A DNA stretch of 64,000 bases from VRUE01 sp963727465 (lineage in GTDB: Bacteria; Actinomycetota; Thermoleophilia; Solirubrobacterales; 70-9). Positions 1 through 9,557 of the stretch are shown here, in pieces. Position numbers and translations under genes: made by a program. The first letter of the stretch is position 1. Each line of letters begins with the position of its first letter. The notes beneath the pieces are model-generated. The model was given only the letters and a program-made list of their open reading frames with translations, ran no database searches and was not told the origin of the DNA. The DNA is taken from contig CAVSGL010000005.1 in assembly GCA_963727465.1 (NCBI GenBank), positions 134,834 to 198,833 on the forward strand, given 5' to 3'.

Positions 1-140
1 AGCTTCGCCTGCCACTCGCGACGGTAGGCGATCACCTCGTCGAGGTCGGTCTCCGGCTCGGGCCCGGGGTTGTTCTCTTCCAGCCAGGTCCGGACCTCGT
101 CGCGGAACTCCGTCTCGGACGGTGAGAGGCTGAGGTCCAT
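1..140 (-). CDS. acyl-CoA dehydrogenase, N-terminal fragment
   Basis: Only the first 46 codons are inside the window; the gene continues past base 1. The translation from the ATG at 138-140 begins MDLSLSPSETEFRDEVRTWL, the usual start of the acyl-CoA dehydrogenase N-terminal helical domain. These flavoenzymes catalyse the first, alpha-beta dehydrogenation step of fatty acid beta-oxidation. The downstream position next to a thiolase and a hydroxyacyl-CoA dehydrogenase fits this role. Substrate chain length cannot be judged from this fragment. Confidence 0.8.
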   Translation of the reverse strand, partial: MDLSLSPSETEFRDEVRTWLEENNPGPEPETDLDEVIAYRREWQAK

Positions 141-147
141 CGGCGAG

Positions 148-921
148 TCAGGATAGCGGGCGGTCGAGCGAGTGCCAGGGGCTGAGCTTCAGCGCCGGGC
201 CGAAGCCGGTGGCGAAGAGGGCGGCGGCGCGACAGCCGGGTACGCGCCTGCCGTTCATGCGCAGCATCTCTTTGCCCCTGACGTTGAAGGCATGCCGCGG
301 GTGGCGCTCGAAGACCCGCCGGATCCCGGCCCCGTCGAGCTGCCAGGCGCGCAGGCCGAGCACGTCGAGGATGATCCCGTCGTGGGCCAGGTGCTGGACG
401 GCTCCCTGCTCGCGCGGCACGGTCGGGTTGAGGTGGAGGGTGATCGCATCGACCACGTCGCGATGCAGCGACTCGTCGAGCGAGGAGCCGGCGAGGAAGC
501 GCGCCGCGTCTTCGGCGCCGGCAAGCGTGAAGCATTCCCCGTCGAGCTCGGGGATCGCGGGAAAGGCGAAGTCGTGGAACATCGTCGCCGCGAACAGCGC
601 CTCCTCGTCGCAGGCGAGCCGCTCGAGCTCGGCCAGCGCTCGGGCGAAGATGTAGGAGCGGTAGCTGTGCTCGATGACCGTCGGCTCGAGCTCCGCACAC
701 GCATCGACGACTTCGCGGGCAAAGGGCGTGTCGGGCGGGGTCAGCCGCGACGGGTCGAGCCCCGAGCCGCCGCCGCGCCGCGGCCCCAGCAGCCGCGGCA
801 GGACCCGCGCCGTCGTCAGCACGACCGCGGCGGAGAAGCGCGCCCGCTCGCCGCGGCCGAGAATCCCCCGCGTTCGCCGGGCCCACTCGATCGTGCCGAT
901 CTCGCCGAGAAGGCTGCTCAT
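148..921 (-). CDS. HD-domain metal-dependent phosphohydrolase family protein
   Basis: The 257-residue protein has the HD-domain pattern: a first histidine in EHSYRSYIFARAL (about residue 84), the HD pair in ATMFHDFAF (about 115), and a further histidine in ITLHLNP. This layout resembles the small HD proteins related to cyanamide hydratase and nucleotide phosphohydrolases, which bind divalent metal. No nucleotidyltransferase or Cas3 helicase domain is present. It lies 7 bases upstream of the acyl-CoA dehydrogenase on the same strand, so the two are probably co-transcribed, but I see no motif that gives a substrate. Confidence 0.75.
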   Translation of the reverse strand: MSSLLGEIGTIEWARRTRGILGRGERARFSAAVVLTTARVLPRLLGPRRGGGSGLDPSRLTPPDTPFAREVVDACAELEPTVIEHSYRSYIFARALAELERLACDEEALFAATMFHDFAFPAIPELDGECFTLAGAEDAARFLAGSSLDESLHRDVVDAITLHLNPTVPREQGAVQHLAHDGIILDVLGLRAWQLDGAGIRRVFERHPRHAFNVRGKEMLRMNGRRVPGCRAAALFATGFGPALKLSPWHSLDRPLS

Positions 922-946
922 CGGACGCGCTCCTTCCCGCTTCGGG

Positions 947-2134
<1,188 letters not shown>

Positions 2135-2177
2135 CCGTGCCCTCCGTTTTTCGCCTGTTGCTTCAAAGATAGCTGAT

Positions 2178-2191
2178 TGACTGGTCAGTCA
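2178..2191. promoter_or_regulatory. TetR/FadR-type palindromic operator candidate
   Basis: TGACTG-GT-CAGTCA is a perfect 6-bp inverted repeat with a 2-base centre, placed in the divergent intergenic region between thiolase and 3-hydroxyacyl-CoA dehydrogenase. TGAC/GTCA palindromes of this size are typical of TetR-family regulators of fatty acid or acyl-CoA catabolism in actinobacteria. Control of both genes by an acyl-CoA-sensing repressor is inference; no regulator gene is in the window. Confidence 0.5.
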
Positions 2192-2245
2192 GCCAGGGGC
2201 CGCGACGCCCGAGGCCGGGGTCTCGTGATAGGAACCCGTCCGCAA

Positions 2246-3067
<822 letters not shown>

Positions 3068-3292
3068 CTAATGCCCGGCGATGTCCCAGATGACATCGGC
3101 GGCAGAGCAGCCCTGGCGACGAGCGGTCGCTTCGATCTCGTCCCAGGGGAGCTCGGCTTCGGGCAGATCGTCCCAGCGGGCCAGATCGAGGGCCTCGACC
3201 GCTCCCTTGAGCGCCGGGCCGAGGTGCTCCTCGGAGCGCAGCAGGGCTCTCAGAACCTCGAGTTGCTTATCGCTCAAGCGCACAACCCACAT
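3068..3292 (-). CDS. small hypothetical protein (74 aa)
   Basis: A 74-residue soluble protein, MWVVRLSDKQLEVL at the start, rich in Asp, Glu and Leu and ending in DVIWDIAGH. A good Shine-Dalgarno sequence GGAGGT sits 7 bases before the ATG, which supports translation. Its stop codon directly abuts the stop of the hydroxyacyl-CoA dehydrogenase, so the two genes converge without a gap. I recognise no family; the predicted helices suggest a small regulatory or structural protein, but nothing specific can be said. Confidence 0.6.
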   Translation of the reverse strand: MWVVRLSDKQLEVLRALLRSEEHLGPALKGAVEALDLARWDDLPEAELPWDEIEATARRQGCSAADVIWDIAGH

Positions 3293-3336
3293 GCGGTACC
3301 TCCAGGATTAGGCGTGACGCAGGTTGCTCAGGGAAC

Positions 3337-4665
3337 CTAGGCCGCCGACCGGACGGAATCGCCGCCGTCGCCGTCGCCGCCGCTGATCCGCACCGCCTCG
3401 ACCCGGTTCTCGCGCACCGACTCGACCCGGATCGTGTAGCCGTCGGCGACGATCGTGTCGCCCCGCTTCGGCAGCCGGCCGAGCTCGCCGAAGACGTAGC
3501 CGCCGATCGAGTTGTAGGTGTCGTCGGCGACCGGCAGCTCGATGCCGCGATCGGCGAGGTCGCCGAGCGAGACGTGGCCGCGGACGAACCACTCGCCGCC
3601 TGCGAGCCGGCGCATCGCCGCGGCCCGCGGGTCGGTCTCGTCCTCGATCTCCCCCACGACCTCCTCGAGGATGTCCTCGACGGCGACGATGCCGACCGTG
3701 CGCCCGTACTCGTCGACGATCACGGCCAGCGAGGTGCGCTGGACCTGGAGGTCGTGCAGGAGGTCGTCGAGCGGGCGCGTCTCGGGCACGATCACCGCGT
3801 CGCGCACGACCGGCTCGATCCGCGCCTCGGGGCCGTCGCTCATGTAGAGGCGGGCGAGGCTGTTGTTGTGGACGATGCCCTTGACGCGGTCCGGGTTGTC
3901 TTCCTCGATCACCACCAGGCGCGTATGGCCCGAGGTGACGCAGCGGCGCAGCGCCGTCTCGACGGTCTCCGAGGCGTCGACGGTGACGACCGCGGGGATC
4001 GGCGTCATCACCTCGCGCGCCTGCTGCTCGTGCAGGTGGAAGACGCCGGCGAGGTGGCCCGCCTCGCCGGGGTCGATGCGGCCGTGCTGGGCGCCGCGCA
4101 GGATCATCATCCGCAGCTCCTCCGGCGAGGCAACCTCGCCCTCGGCTTCGGGCTCGATGCGCAGCACCCGGGAGACGAAGAAGCGCGCCGGCGCGTTGGT
4201 GATGACGATCAGGGGATGGAAGAGGCGGCGGAAGAACTCGAGCGGCCTCGCGATGCCGAGCAGCAGTCGCTCGGCACGGGCGATGCCGATCATCTTCGGC
4301 GCCTGCTCGCCGAAGATCACGTGCAACAGCGTGACCACGCTGTAGGCGATCAGGAAGGCGAACACGTAGGCGGTCGCGGTGCCGAGCGCGCCCTCGAGCA
4401 CGGGCTCGAGCAGCGAGGCGATCGCGGGCTCGCCGAGGAAGCCGATCCCGATCGAGGCGAGCGTGATCCCCACCTGCGAGGTGGCGACGTACTCGTCGAC
4501 ATGGTCGATCTGATGCAGGGCCAGCCGCGCGGCGCGACTGCCCGCTTCCATCCTGCTCTCGATCCTGCTGCGCCGCGAGCGCACGATCGCGAACTCGGTC
4601 GCGACGAAGAACCCGTTGACCCCGACCAGCACGAGGACGAGGAGAATGAGCAGCAACGCGCTCAT
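3337..4665 (-). CDS. CNNM/HlyC-CorC family membrane protein with CBS domains
   Basis: 442 residues. An N-terminal DUF21/CNNM membrane domain (MSALLLILLVLVLVGVNGFF, residues 1-20, and further hydrophobic segments to about residue 135) is followed by a paired CBS domain region (about 200-320, with VMTPIPAVVTVDASETVE) and a C-terminal CorC/HlyC domain (about 340-430). Proteins of this family are often labelled hemolysins, but they are linked to Mg2+ or Co2+ efflux and membrane homeostasis. No toxin activity is implied. The N-terminus is divergent from the cobalamin-binding-type gene 100 bases away. Confidence 0.9.
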   Translation of the reverse strand: MSALLLILLVLVLVGVNGFFVATEFAIVRSRRSRIESRMEAGSRAARLALHQIDHVDEYVATSQVGITLASIGIGFLGEPAIASLLEPVLEGALGTATAYVFAFLIAYSVVTLLHVIFGEQAPKMIGIARAERLLLGIARPLEFFRRLFHPLIVITNAPARFFVSRVLRIEPEAEGEVASPEELRMMILRGAQHGRIDPGEAGHLAGVFHLHEQQAREVMTPIPAVVTVDASETVETALRRCVTSGHTRLVVIEEDNPDRVKGIVHNNSLARLYMSDGPEARIEPVVRDAVIVPETRPLDDLLHDLQVQRTSLAVIVDEYGRTVGIVAVEDILEEVVGEIEDETDPRAAAMRRLAGGEWFVRGHVSLGDLADRGIELPVADDTYNSIGGYVFGELGRLPKRGDTIVADGYTIRVESVRENRVEAVRISGGDGDGGDSVRSAA

Positions 4666-4765
4666 CGGTGGCTATGTGGCCCGGTACTTCGGGGGAGGTC
4701 GTCTTCGGCCATTCGGCAATCCGTGACTATAGCTTTCCGGCCCGCGGAAGGCGGAGAGTGAGATA

Positions 4766-5674
4766 TTGGCTCGCATGCGCATCGCCAGCCTGGTCCCATC
4801 GGCGACCGAGATGCTGTTCGCCCTCGGCCTCGGAGACAGCGTGGTCGCGGTCACGCACGAGTGCGACCACCCGCCGCAGGCCCGCTCGCTCCCCCACCTG
4901 ACGCGGACCGTGCTCGAGGACGGCCTCGACGCGGGGCAGATCGACAGCGCCGTGAAGGCGACCGTGAGCGAAGGCCGGGCGCTGTACGAGCTGAACGAGG
5001 AGCTGCTCGCCGAGGTCGCGCCGGACCTGATCGTCACCCAGGCCGTCTGCGACGTCTGCGCGGTCTCCCACGAGGACGTGGTCGCGGTGGCGGCGCGGCT
5101 GCCCAGCCGGCCGCGCGTCATCCAGCAGGACCCGAGCACGCTCGGGGAGGTGCTGGAGGACGTGATCCGCCTCGGCGAGGCGACGGGGTTCGAGTCGGAG
5201 GCGCACCTGATGCGCGGCGAGCTCGAGGGGCGTTTGGCGACCGTGCGCGCGGCCGTCTCCGGCGCCGCGGCGCCGCGGGTGATCGCGCTCGAGTGGCTCG
5301 ACCCGCCCTTCGTCGGCGGCCACTGGATCCCGGAGATGGTCTCGATCGCCGGCGGCGAGGACGTCGCCGGACCGCCCGGCCTGAAGTCGCCGGAGGTCGG
5401 TTGGGGCGCCCTCGCGGCGCTCGGGCCGGACGTCGTGATCGCGATGCCCTGCGGCTGGTACGTGAGCGAAGCGCACGCGCAGACGGTCGAGCACTGGGAG
5501 CGGATCGCCGGCCTCGGCGCCGGCCGGGTCTACGCGGTCGACGCGGCCTCGACCTTCTCCAGGCCGGGCCCGCGCCTGATCGACGGGGTCGAGCTGCTCG
5601 GCCACCTCCTCCACCCCGACCTGGTCGACCCACCGGGCAACATCGGCTTCGCCGAGGTCCGCGCCCCCCGCTGA
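4766..5674 (+). CDS. cobalamin/heme-binding periplasmic-type protein without signal peptide
   Basis: A 302-residue protein of the BtuF/FecB substrate-binding fold: RIASLVPSATEMLFALGLGD at the start, TQAVCDVCAVS in the middle, and a second lobe with PPFVGGHWIPEMV and RPGPRLIDGVELL. There is no signal peptide or lipobox, and no transporter genes adjoin, so it may be a cytoplasmic binding protein as often seen in actinobacteria. The TTG at 4766 has GGAGAG 7 bases upstream; the ATG at 4775 is the alternative start. The ligand (B12, heme or other) is not shown by the sequence. Confidence 0.75.
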   Translation: MARMRIASLVPSATEMLFALGLGDSVVAVTHECDHPPQARSLPHLTRTVLEDGLDAGQIDSAVKATVSEGRALYELNEELLAEVAPDLIVTQAVCDVCAVSHEDVVAVAARLPSRPRVIQQDPSTLGEVLEDVIRLGEATGFESEAHLMRGELEGRLATVRAAVSGAAAPRVIALEWLDPPFVGGHWIPEMVSIAGGEDVAGPPGLKSPEVGWGALAALGPDVVIAMPCGWYVSEAHAQTVEHWERIAGLGAGRVYAVDAASTFSRPGPRLIDGVELLGHLLHPDLVDPPGNIGFAEVRAPR

Positions 5675-5675
5675 G

Positions 5676-5720
5676 CGCGGTCGAGGTTTTCGTCGGTATG
5701 CGGTGAAAACCTCGACCGCG
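5676..5720. repeat. palindromic element family P3, copy A (reverse orientation)
   Basis: A 45-base inverted repeat with 15 perfectly paired bases per arm (CGCGGTCGAGGTTTT and its complement), extended inward by further pairs to a GTATG loop. It lies between the convergent ends of the cobalamin-binding-type gene and the rhomboid gene, so it could also act as a bidirectional terminator. Its asymmetric centre matches three other elements in this window when read on the opposite strand. Confidence 0.75.
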
Positions 5721-5729
5721 GTGGGCGGC

Positions 5730-6546
5730 TCAGGCGATCGCGATCGATGAGGCGATTGCGAAGAAGGCGATCGCGGCCATCGTCAACAACTCCATCAGCA
5801 GGTTGCGGGGGCCGAGCATGCCGCGCTCGCCGGCGACGATGACGAGCGCGCAGAGCACGCCGGCGACGAGTCCCCCGAGGTGACCGCCGATGCTGATTTC
5901 CGGGCGGCCGAAGGTGATCGCCAGGTTGAGCAGCAGGATGATGCCGATCGAGGAGGCAAGCGCGTCGACGCCGCGGCTGCGGGCGATGACGAAGGTCGCG
6001 CCGAAGATGCCGAAGACCGCCCCCGAGGCGCCGATCGTCAGCGTGTCGGGACTGAGCAGGATCGCGCCGAAGGAGCCGGCGAAGAGCGAGGCGAAGTAGA
6101 GGGCGACGAAGCGCGGCGTGCCGATCGCCGGCTCCAGCAGCCGCCCGAGCCAGAAGAGGGCGAACATGTTGAAGCCGATGTGGACGATGCTGGCGTGGAG
6201 GAAGCCGCTGGTCAGCAGCCGGTACCACTCGCCGTTGGCGACCGAGGGGCCGAAGAGGCCGAAGTCGAAGATCACCGAGCTGCCGGTCGGCGTCAGCCCG
6301 CCACCCCCGGCCGCGACCTCGGCCAGGTAGGCGAGCGCGTTGAGGGCGATCAGCGCGTAGGTAGCGGGGGCATCGGCGCGACCTGGGTCCGGCCGCCCCA
6401 CGCGTCACCCGCGTGCGCTCGCGGGCGCACTCCGGGCAGCGCATGCCGACCGGGGTCGGGGTCATGCAGTCGGGGCAGATCGGCCGCCCGCAGTTCGAGC
6501 AGGAGACGCCGGTCTCCCGGTTGGGGTGTCTGTAGCAAGTCGCCAT
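5730..6546 (-). CDS. rhomboid family intramembrane serine protease with zinc-ribbon N-terminus (frame broken)
   Basis: The membrane domain carries all rhomboid signatures: H-x3-H-x3-N in HASIVHIGFN, the nucleophile in TIGASGAVFG and the catalytic histidine in GGHLGGLVAG. Upstream, in another frame, lies a cysteine-rich start, MATCYRHPNRETGVSCSNC followed by CPDC and CPEC pairs, typical of zinc-ribbon rhomboids of actinobacteria. The two parts join only if one base is added or removed at about 6355-6405. The ATG at 6544-6546 is taken as the true start. An uncorrected reading would start at a GTG at 6401 and lose the zinc ribbon. Such proteases cleave transmembrane substrates within the membrane. 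Confidence 0.85.
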
Positions 6547-6575
6547 CGCGGGGGCGGAGCCTACAATCGCCGCCG

Positions 6576-6849
6576 ATGGAGCCCCCGAGCCCGGCAAGGC
6601 TGTTCGCGACGGCGGTCGGCGCGGGGCTCTTCGCCTATGGCCTCGTCGGCTTCTTCTTCGACGCCTCCTTCGCCCGCCCTGACGACCTGCGCGACGCGCT
6701 CGGCCTGCTCTCGGTCAACGGCTGGGCCAACAGCTTCCACCTGCTCACCGGCGCGCTCGGCCTGCTGCTCGCCGGCTTCGCCTCGCGCCGCTACGCGATC
6801 TGCGCTGACCGCGACCTACGCCGCCGTCGCCATCTTCGGCTCGCTCTAG
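6576..6849 (+). pseudogene. DUF4383-like membrane protein, truncated and frameshifted
   Basis: From the ATG at 6576 the translation gives two hydrophobic segments with LLSVNGWANSFHLLTGALGL, the recognisable core of DUF4383 membrane proteins. Near 6800 the reading must change frame to continue as ALTATYAAVAIFGSL, and then stops at 6847-6849. The family normally has four membrane segments and about 130-160 residues, so the last part is missing. A palindromic repeat begins 9 bases after the stop and may mark where the gene was cut. Function unknown. Confidence 0.5.
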
Positions 6850-6857
6850 CGCGAAAG

Positions 6858-6895
6858 TGAAGGGTTGTGGCCCCTGGAGGGGCCACAACCCTTCA
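6858..6895. repeat. palindromic element family P1, copy 1 (intergenic)
   Basis: A perfect 17-bp inverted repeat, TGAAGGGTTGTGGCCCC, with a 4-base loop TGGA and its complement. The same stem occurs at 27189-27226 inside ispD with a different loop, and both copies share the right flank TCTGGGC. This copy is between the broken DUF4383 gene and the membrane partner of an ECF sigma factor, and could also act as a terminator. Confidence 0.85.
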
Positions 6896-6904
6896 TCTGG
6901 GCAT

Positions 6905-7252
6905 TCAGGGGCGGACGCGGTCGGCGGCGGCGCGGAGGCGGCCCTTCGTTTGCTGGCGGCCGCGGCGGCGCAGCTCGAGCAGGACGAGGGCGCCGGTGGC
7001 GGCGCCGCCGACTCCGGCGGCGATGACGGGGCGGACCCAGTTGCGCGGGTCGCGCAGCGCCCGCAGCTCGCTCTCCGAGAGCTCCTCGGCCCAGTCGGAG
7101 AGCTCCTCGGCGGCGGCCTGCGTCAGCGCCGAGAGCGTGTCCTCGAAGCGGCCCGAGAGCCGCTCCGGCGGCTCGATCGGCCGCAGCGCGTCGCCCAGCA
7201 GCCGCTCCACGTCCCAGGTGCTGCCCGACAGGTTCTCGCTCGTCTCACTCAT
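6905..7252 (-). CDS. putative sigma-factor partner, single-pass membrane protein (115 aa)
   Basis: The N-terminal 80 residues are soluble and acidic-basic (MSETSENLSGSTWDVERLLG), then one hydrophobic segment VRPVIAAGVGGAATGALVLL and a short basic tail. The start codon overlaps the stop of the upstream ECF sigma factor gene by 8 bases, so translation is coupled. Position and topology suggest an anti-sigma role, but the zinc-binding HxxxCxxC motif of the common anti-sigma domain is absent. The role is therefore inference. Confidence 0.65.
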   Translation of the reverse strand: MSETSENLSGSTWDVERLLGDALRPIEPPERLSGRFEDTLSALTQAAAEELSDWAEELSESELRALRDPRNWVRPVIAAGVGGAATGALVLLELRRRGRQQTKGRLRAAADRVRP

Positions 7253-7805
7253 CGCTCATCTCCCCCTCCAGCTGCTTGATCGCGCGGTGGATCAGCACCT
7301 TCGTGGCGCCGTCGCTGCGCCCCAGGGCGCGCGCGATCTCGCGGTTGTCCATGCCCAGCGCGAAGCGCATGATCAGCGCGTCGCGCCGGTCGTCCGGCAG
7401 GTTGTCCAGCTTGTCGATCACCTGGCGCAGCTCCTCCCGGCCCTCGGCAATGGCCTCGGTGCCGTGCCGGGCCGGGATCGGGTCGGCGTGTTCCAGCGGC
7501 GTCTGCGGGCGGCGCGAGCGGTCGCGGTAGTAGTTGAGCGCCAGGTTGTGGGCGATGCGGATCAGCCAGGGCCGCAGCGGCCGGCCGTCGGACTCGCGCC
7601 GCGCCCGGTCGAAGTGGCGGTAGGCCTGTAGGAAGGCCTGCTCGGTCAGGTCCTCGGCGTCGTGCTGGTTGCCGACCCGGTAGTAGGCGTAGGAGTAGAC
7701 GTCCTTGAGGTGATCGCGGTAGAGCTGCTCGAAGGCGCGGTCGAGCTCCGCCTTGGCGGCGGGGTCGAGCCCGCCCGGCTCGACGCTCTTCTCGCTGCCG
7801 CTCAC
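7245..7805 (-). CDS. ECF-type RNA polymerase sigma factor
   Basis: 186 residues with region 2 (FEQLYRDHLKDVYSYAYYRV through DAEDLTEQAFLQAYRHFDR) and region 4 (LPDDRRDALIMRFALGMDNR with the helix-turn-helix REIARALGRSDGATKVLIHR). The layout is that of group IV sigma factors, which bind core RNA polymerase and direct it to a small regulon. The start is a GTG at 7803-7805. It is followed by an overlapping gene for a single-pass membrane protein, likely its regulator, and preceded at 24 bases by the acyltransferase-dehydrogenase fusion. Confidence 0.92.
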   Translation of the reverse strand: MSGSEKSVEPGGLDPAAKAELDRAFEQLYRDHLKDVYSYAYYRVGNQHDAEDLTEQAFLQAYRHFDRARRESDGRPLRPWLIRIAHNLALNYYRDRSRRPQTPLEHADPIPARHGTEAIAEGREELRQVIDKLDNLPDDRRDALIMRFALGMDNREIARALGRSDGATKVLIHRAIKQLEGEMSDE

Positions 7806-7828
7806 CGGCGAAGCCTAAACCCTCCATC

Positions 7829-9496
7829 TCAGGCGGCCGCCTTCTTCGCGCGCTCGACCAAGCGCAGGGACGAGACCCAGCCCTCGGCGTCGATCTCGCC
7901 GTGGATCAGCGCCGCCAGCCCCTCCAGCGCCTCCGCCGGGCTGCCCGAGGCTGCGATCGCCCGGGCCAGCAGCGGCACCGCGTCGAGACCCTCGGAGGCC
8001 TGCCCGATCAGCGCCGGGATCTCCGCCGCCGGCGTGCCCTCGCCGAGCAGCTCGCCGGCACGGCGGTTGCGGCTCGAGGGGGCGAGCACGGTCGCGGTCA
8101 GGTCGCCGACGCCGGCCAGGCCCGAGAAGGTCTCCGGCTCGGCGCCGCGGGCGCGGGCGTAGGCGATGCACTCGCGCCAGACCTCGGCCGCGGCGATGCC
8201 GGCGGCGTTGAGGCCGAAGGGCTCGGTCGCGGCGGCGGCGAGGGCGGCGGCGTTCTTCGCCGCGCCCGCCATCTCGACCCCGACCACGTCGCGGCTGCGC
8301 TCGCAGACCAGGCCGGCGCGGTCGAAGACCTCGCCGAGCTGGTCGCGCAGATCGGCGTCGGCGGAGCCGAGCACGAGCGCGGCCGATCCCGAGACCGCCT
8401 CGCGGGCGTGCGCCGGCCCGCCGAGGCTGGCGACGGCGCGGGCGCGGATCCGTTCGCCGACGTACTCGGCGGGAAGCTGTCCCTGCGGCGCGACCAGACC
8501 CTTGGTCAGCAGCAGGACCGATGAGCGGTCGCTGACCCGGTCGGCGATCGCCCCGACCGCCTGCGGCAGCGAGCCGGAGGGGATCGCGAGGCAGACGAGG
8601 TCGAGTCCGGCGAGCTCGATCTCCGAGGCGGGGCGAACGAGCAGCGACCCGGGCAGCTCGACCCCCTCCAGGTAGCGGCGGTTCTCCCCCGCCTCGCTCA
8701 TCTGCGCCGCCTGCCCGGCCGTGCGCGTGCCGAGCTGCACCTCGAGCCCGCCGCGGGCGAGCAGCACCGCGACCGCGGTCCCCCAGCTGCCGGCGCCGAT
8801 CACCGCGGCGCGGCGCATCGGCGGCAGGCCGCCCATCTCTTCCCACTGGAGCAGCACGTTGGGCCAGATCCGCGCGGTCACCGATTCGGCCAGCGGCGCC
8901 GTCGGCTGCTCGACCCGCGGGAAGGTCATCGCCCGGCCGAGGCGCACCCGCACCTGGCGCGGGCGGATGCGCCAGCCGCGCCGCACGTGCTCGGAGCCGT
9001 AGACCGCGGTCGGCAGCACCGGAGCGCCGGTCTGTAGGGCGAGGCGGCCGACACCGCGCCTCGGCGCGGCGAGGGTGCCGCGGCGAATCCGCGTGCCCTC
9101 GGGGAAGATGCAGACCGTGCCGCCGCGCTCGACCGCGAGGCGGGCGGTCTCCACCGCCAGCTCGTCGGCCTCGCCACGGCGGATCGGGAAGGCGCCGAGC
9201 CGCGAGAGCAGCCAGCCCTGCCAGCGCCGCTCGAACAGCTCGACCTTGGCGACGTAGTTCATCGGCCTCCGCCACGGCAGCGCGGCGCCGATCGCGAACG
9301 GGTCGAGGAAGCTGCGGTGGTTGGCGGCGACGATCAGACCGCCCCCGACGCGGCCGTGCTCGCGGCCGGTGCGGCCGAGCCGGAAGTAGACGAGGAAGAA
9401 CGGCGTCATGAAGATCCTGGCGAGCAGGTAGAGCGGCCAGTTGACGCTGTGGCGGCGGGTGTAGTCGTGGTAGGCCTGAAGGCGTGACTCGGTCAC
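7829..9496 (-). CDS. PlsC-type acyltransferase fused to glycerol-3-phosphate dehydrogenase GpsA
   Basis: 555 residues made of two enzymes. Residues 1-220 are a PlsC-like acyltransferase with H60-x4-D65 (ANHRSFLDP) and FPEGTR at 131-136. Residues 227-555 are a complete NAD(P)+-dependent sn-glycerol-3-phosphate dehydrogenase with the Rossmann motif VIGAGSWGTAV at 232-242 and a C-terminal domain with GVEMAGAAKNAAAL, which holds the catalytic lysine. One polypeptide would make glycerol-3-phosphate from dihydroxyacetone phosphate and acylate it or its product for phospholipid synthesis. No stop or frame change separates the parts. The start is a GTG at 9494-9496, inside a 9-bp hairpin at 9479-9501. 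Confidence 0.9.
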   Translation of the reverse strand: MTESRLQAYHDYTRRHSVNWPLYLLARIFMTPFFLVYFRLGRTGREHGRVGGGLIVAANHRSFLDPFAIGAALPWRRPMNYVAKVELFERRWQGWLLSRLGAFPIRRGEADELAVETARLAVERGGTVCIFPEGTRIRRGTLAAPRRGVGRLALQTGAPVLPTAVYGSEHVRRGWRIRPRQVRVRLGRAMTFPRVEQPTAPLAESVTARIWPNVLLQWEEMGGLPPMRRAAVIGAGSWGTAVAVLLARGGLEVQLGTRTAGQAAQMSEAGENRRYLEGVELPGSLLVRPASEIELAGLDLVCLAIPSGSLPQAVGAIADRVSDRSSVLLLTKGLVAPQGQLPAEYVGERIRARAVASLGGPAHAREAVSGSAALVLGSADADLRDQLGEVFDRAGLVCERSRDVVGVEMAGAAKNAAALAAAATEPFGLNAAGIAAAEVWRECIAYARARGAEPETFSGLAGVGDLTATVLAPSSRNRRAGELLGEGTPAAEIPALIGQASEGLDAVPLLARAIAASGSPAEALEGLAALIHGEIDAEGWVSSLRLVERAKKAAA

Positions 9497-9501
9497 GCCT
9501 T
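9479..9501. promoter_or_regulatory. hairpin covering the start codon of the PlsC-GpsA fusion
   Basis: AAGGCGTGA-CTCGG-TCACGCCTT is a perfect 9-bp inverted repeat with a 5-base loop. The GTG start codon of the fusion gene lies in one arm, so in the mRNA the start could be masked. Whether it regulates translation or is an incidental palindrome cannot be told from one copy. Confidence 0.35.
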
Positions 9502-9557
9502 GCGCTACACGGGCAAGGGACCTTGGTTACCGGCGGGCGGGTCCCGTCGGGGCGGAG

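Noticed and set aside
148..921. HD protein as a Cas3-like or other CRISPR nuclease.
   Set aside because: No helicase, no cas genes and no repeat array nearby; the size and motif order fit small stand-alone HD hydrolases.
3337..4665. Hemolysin (virulence factor).
   Set aside because: The name is historical for the CNNM/CorC family; the domains indicate an ion transport related membrane protein.
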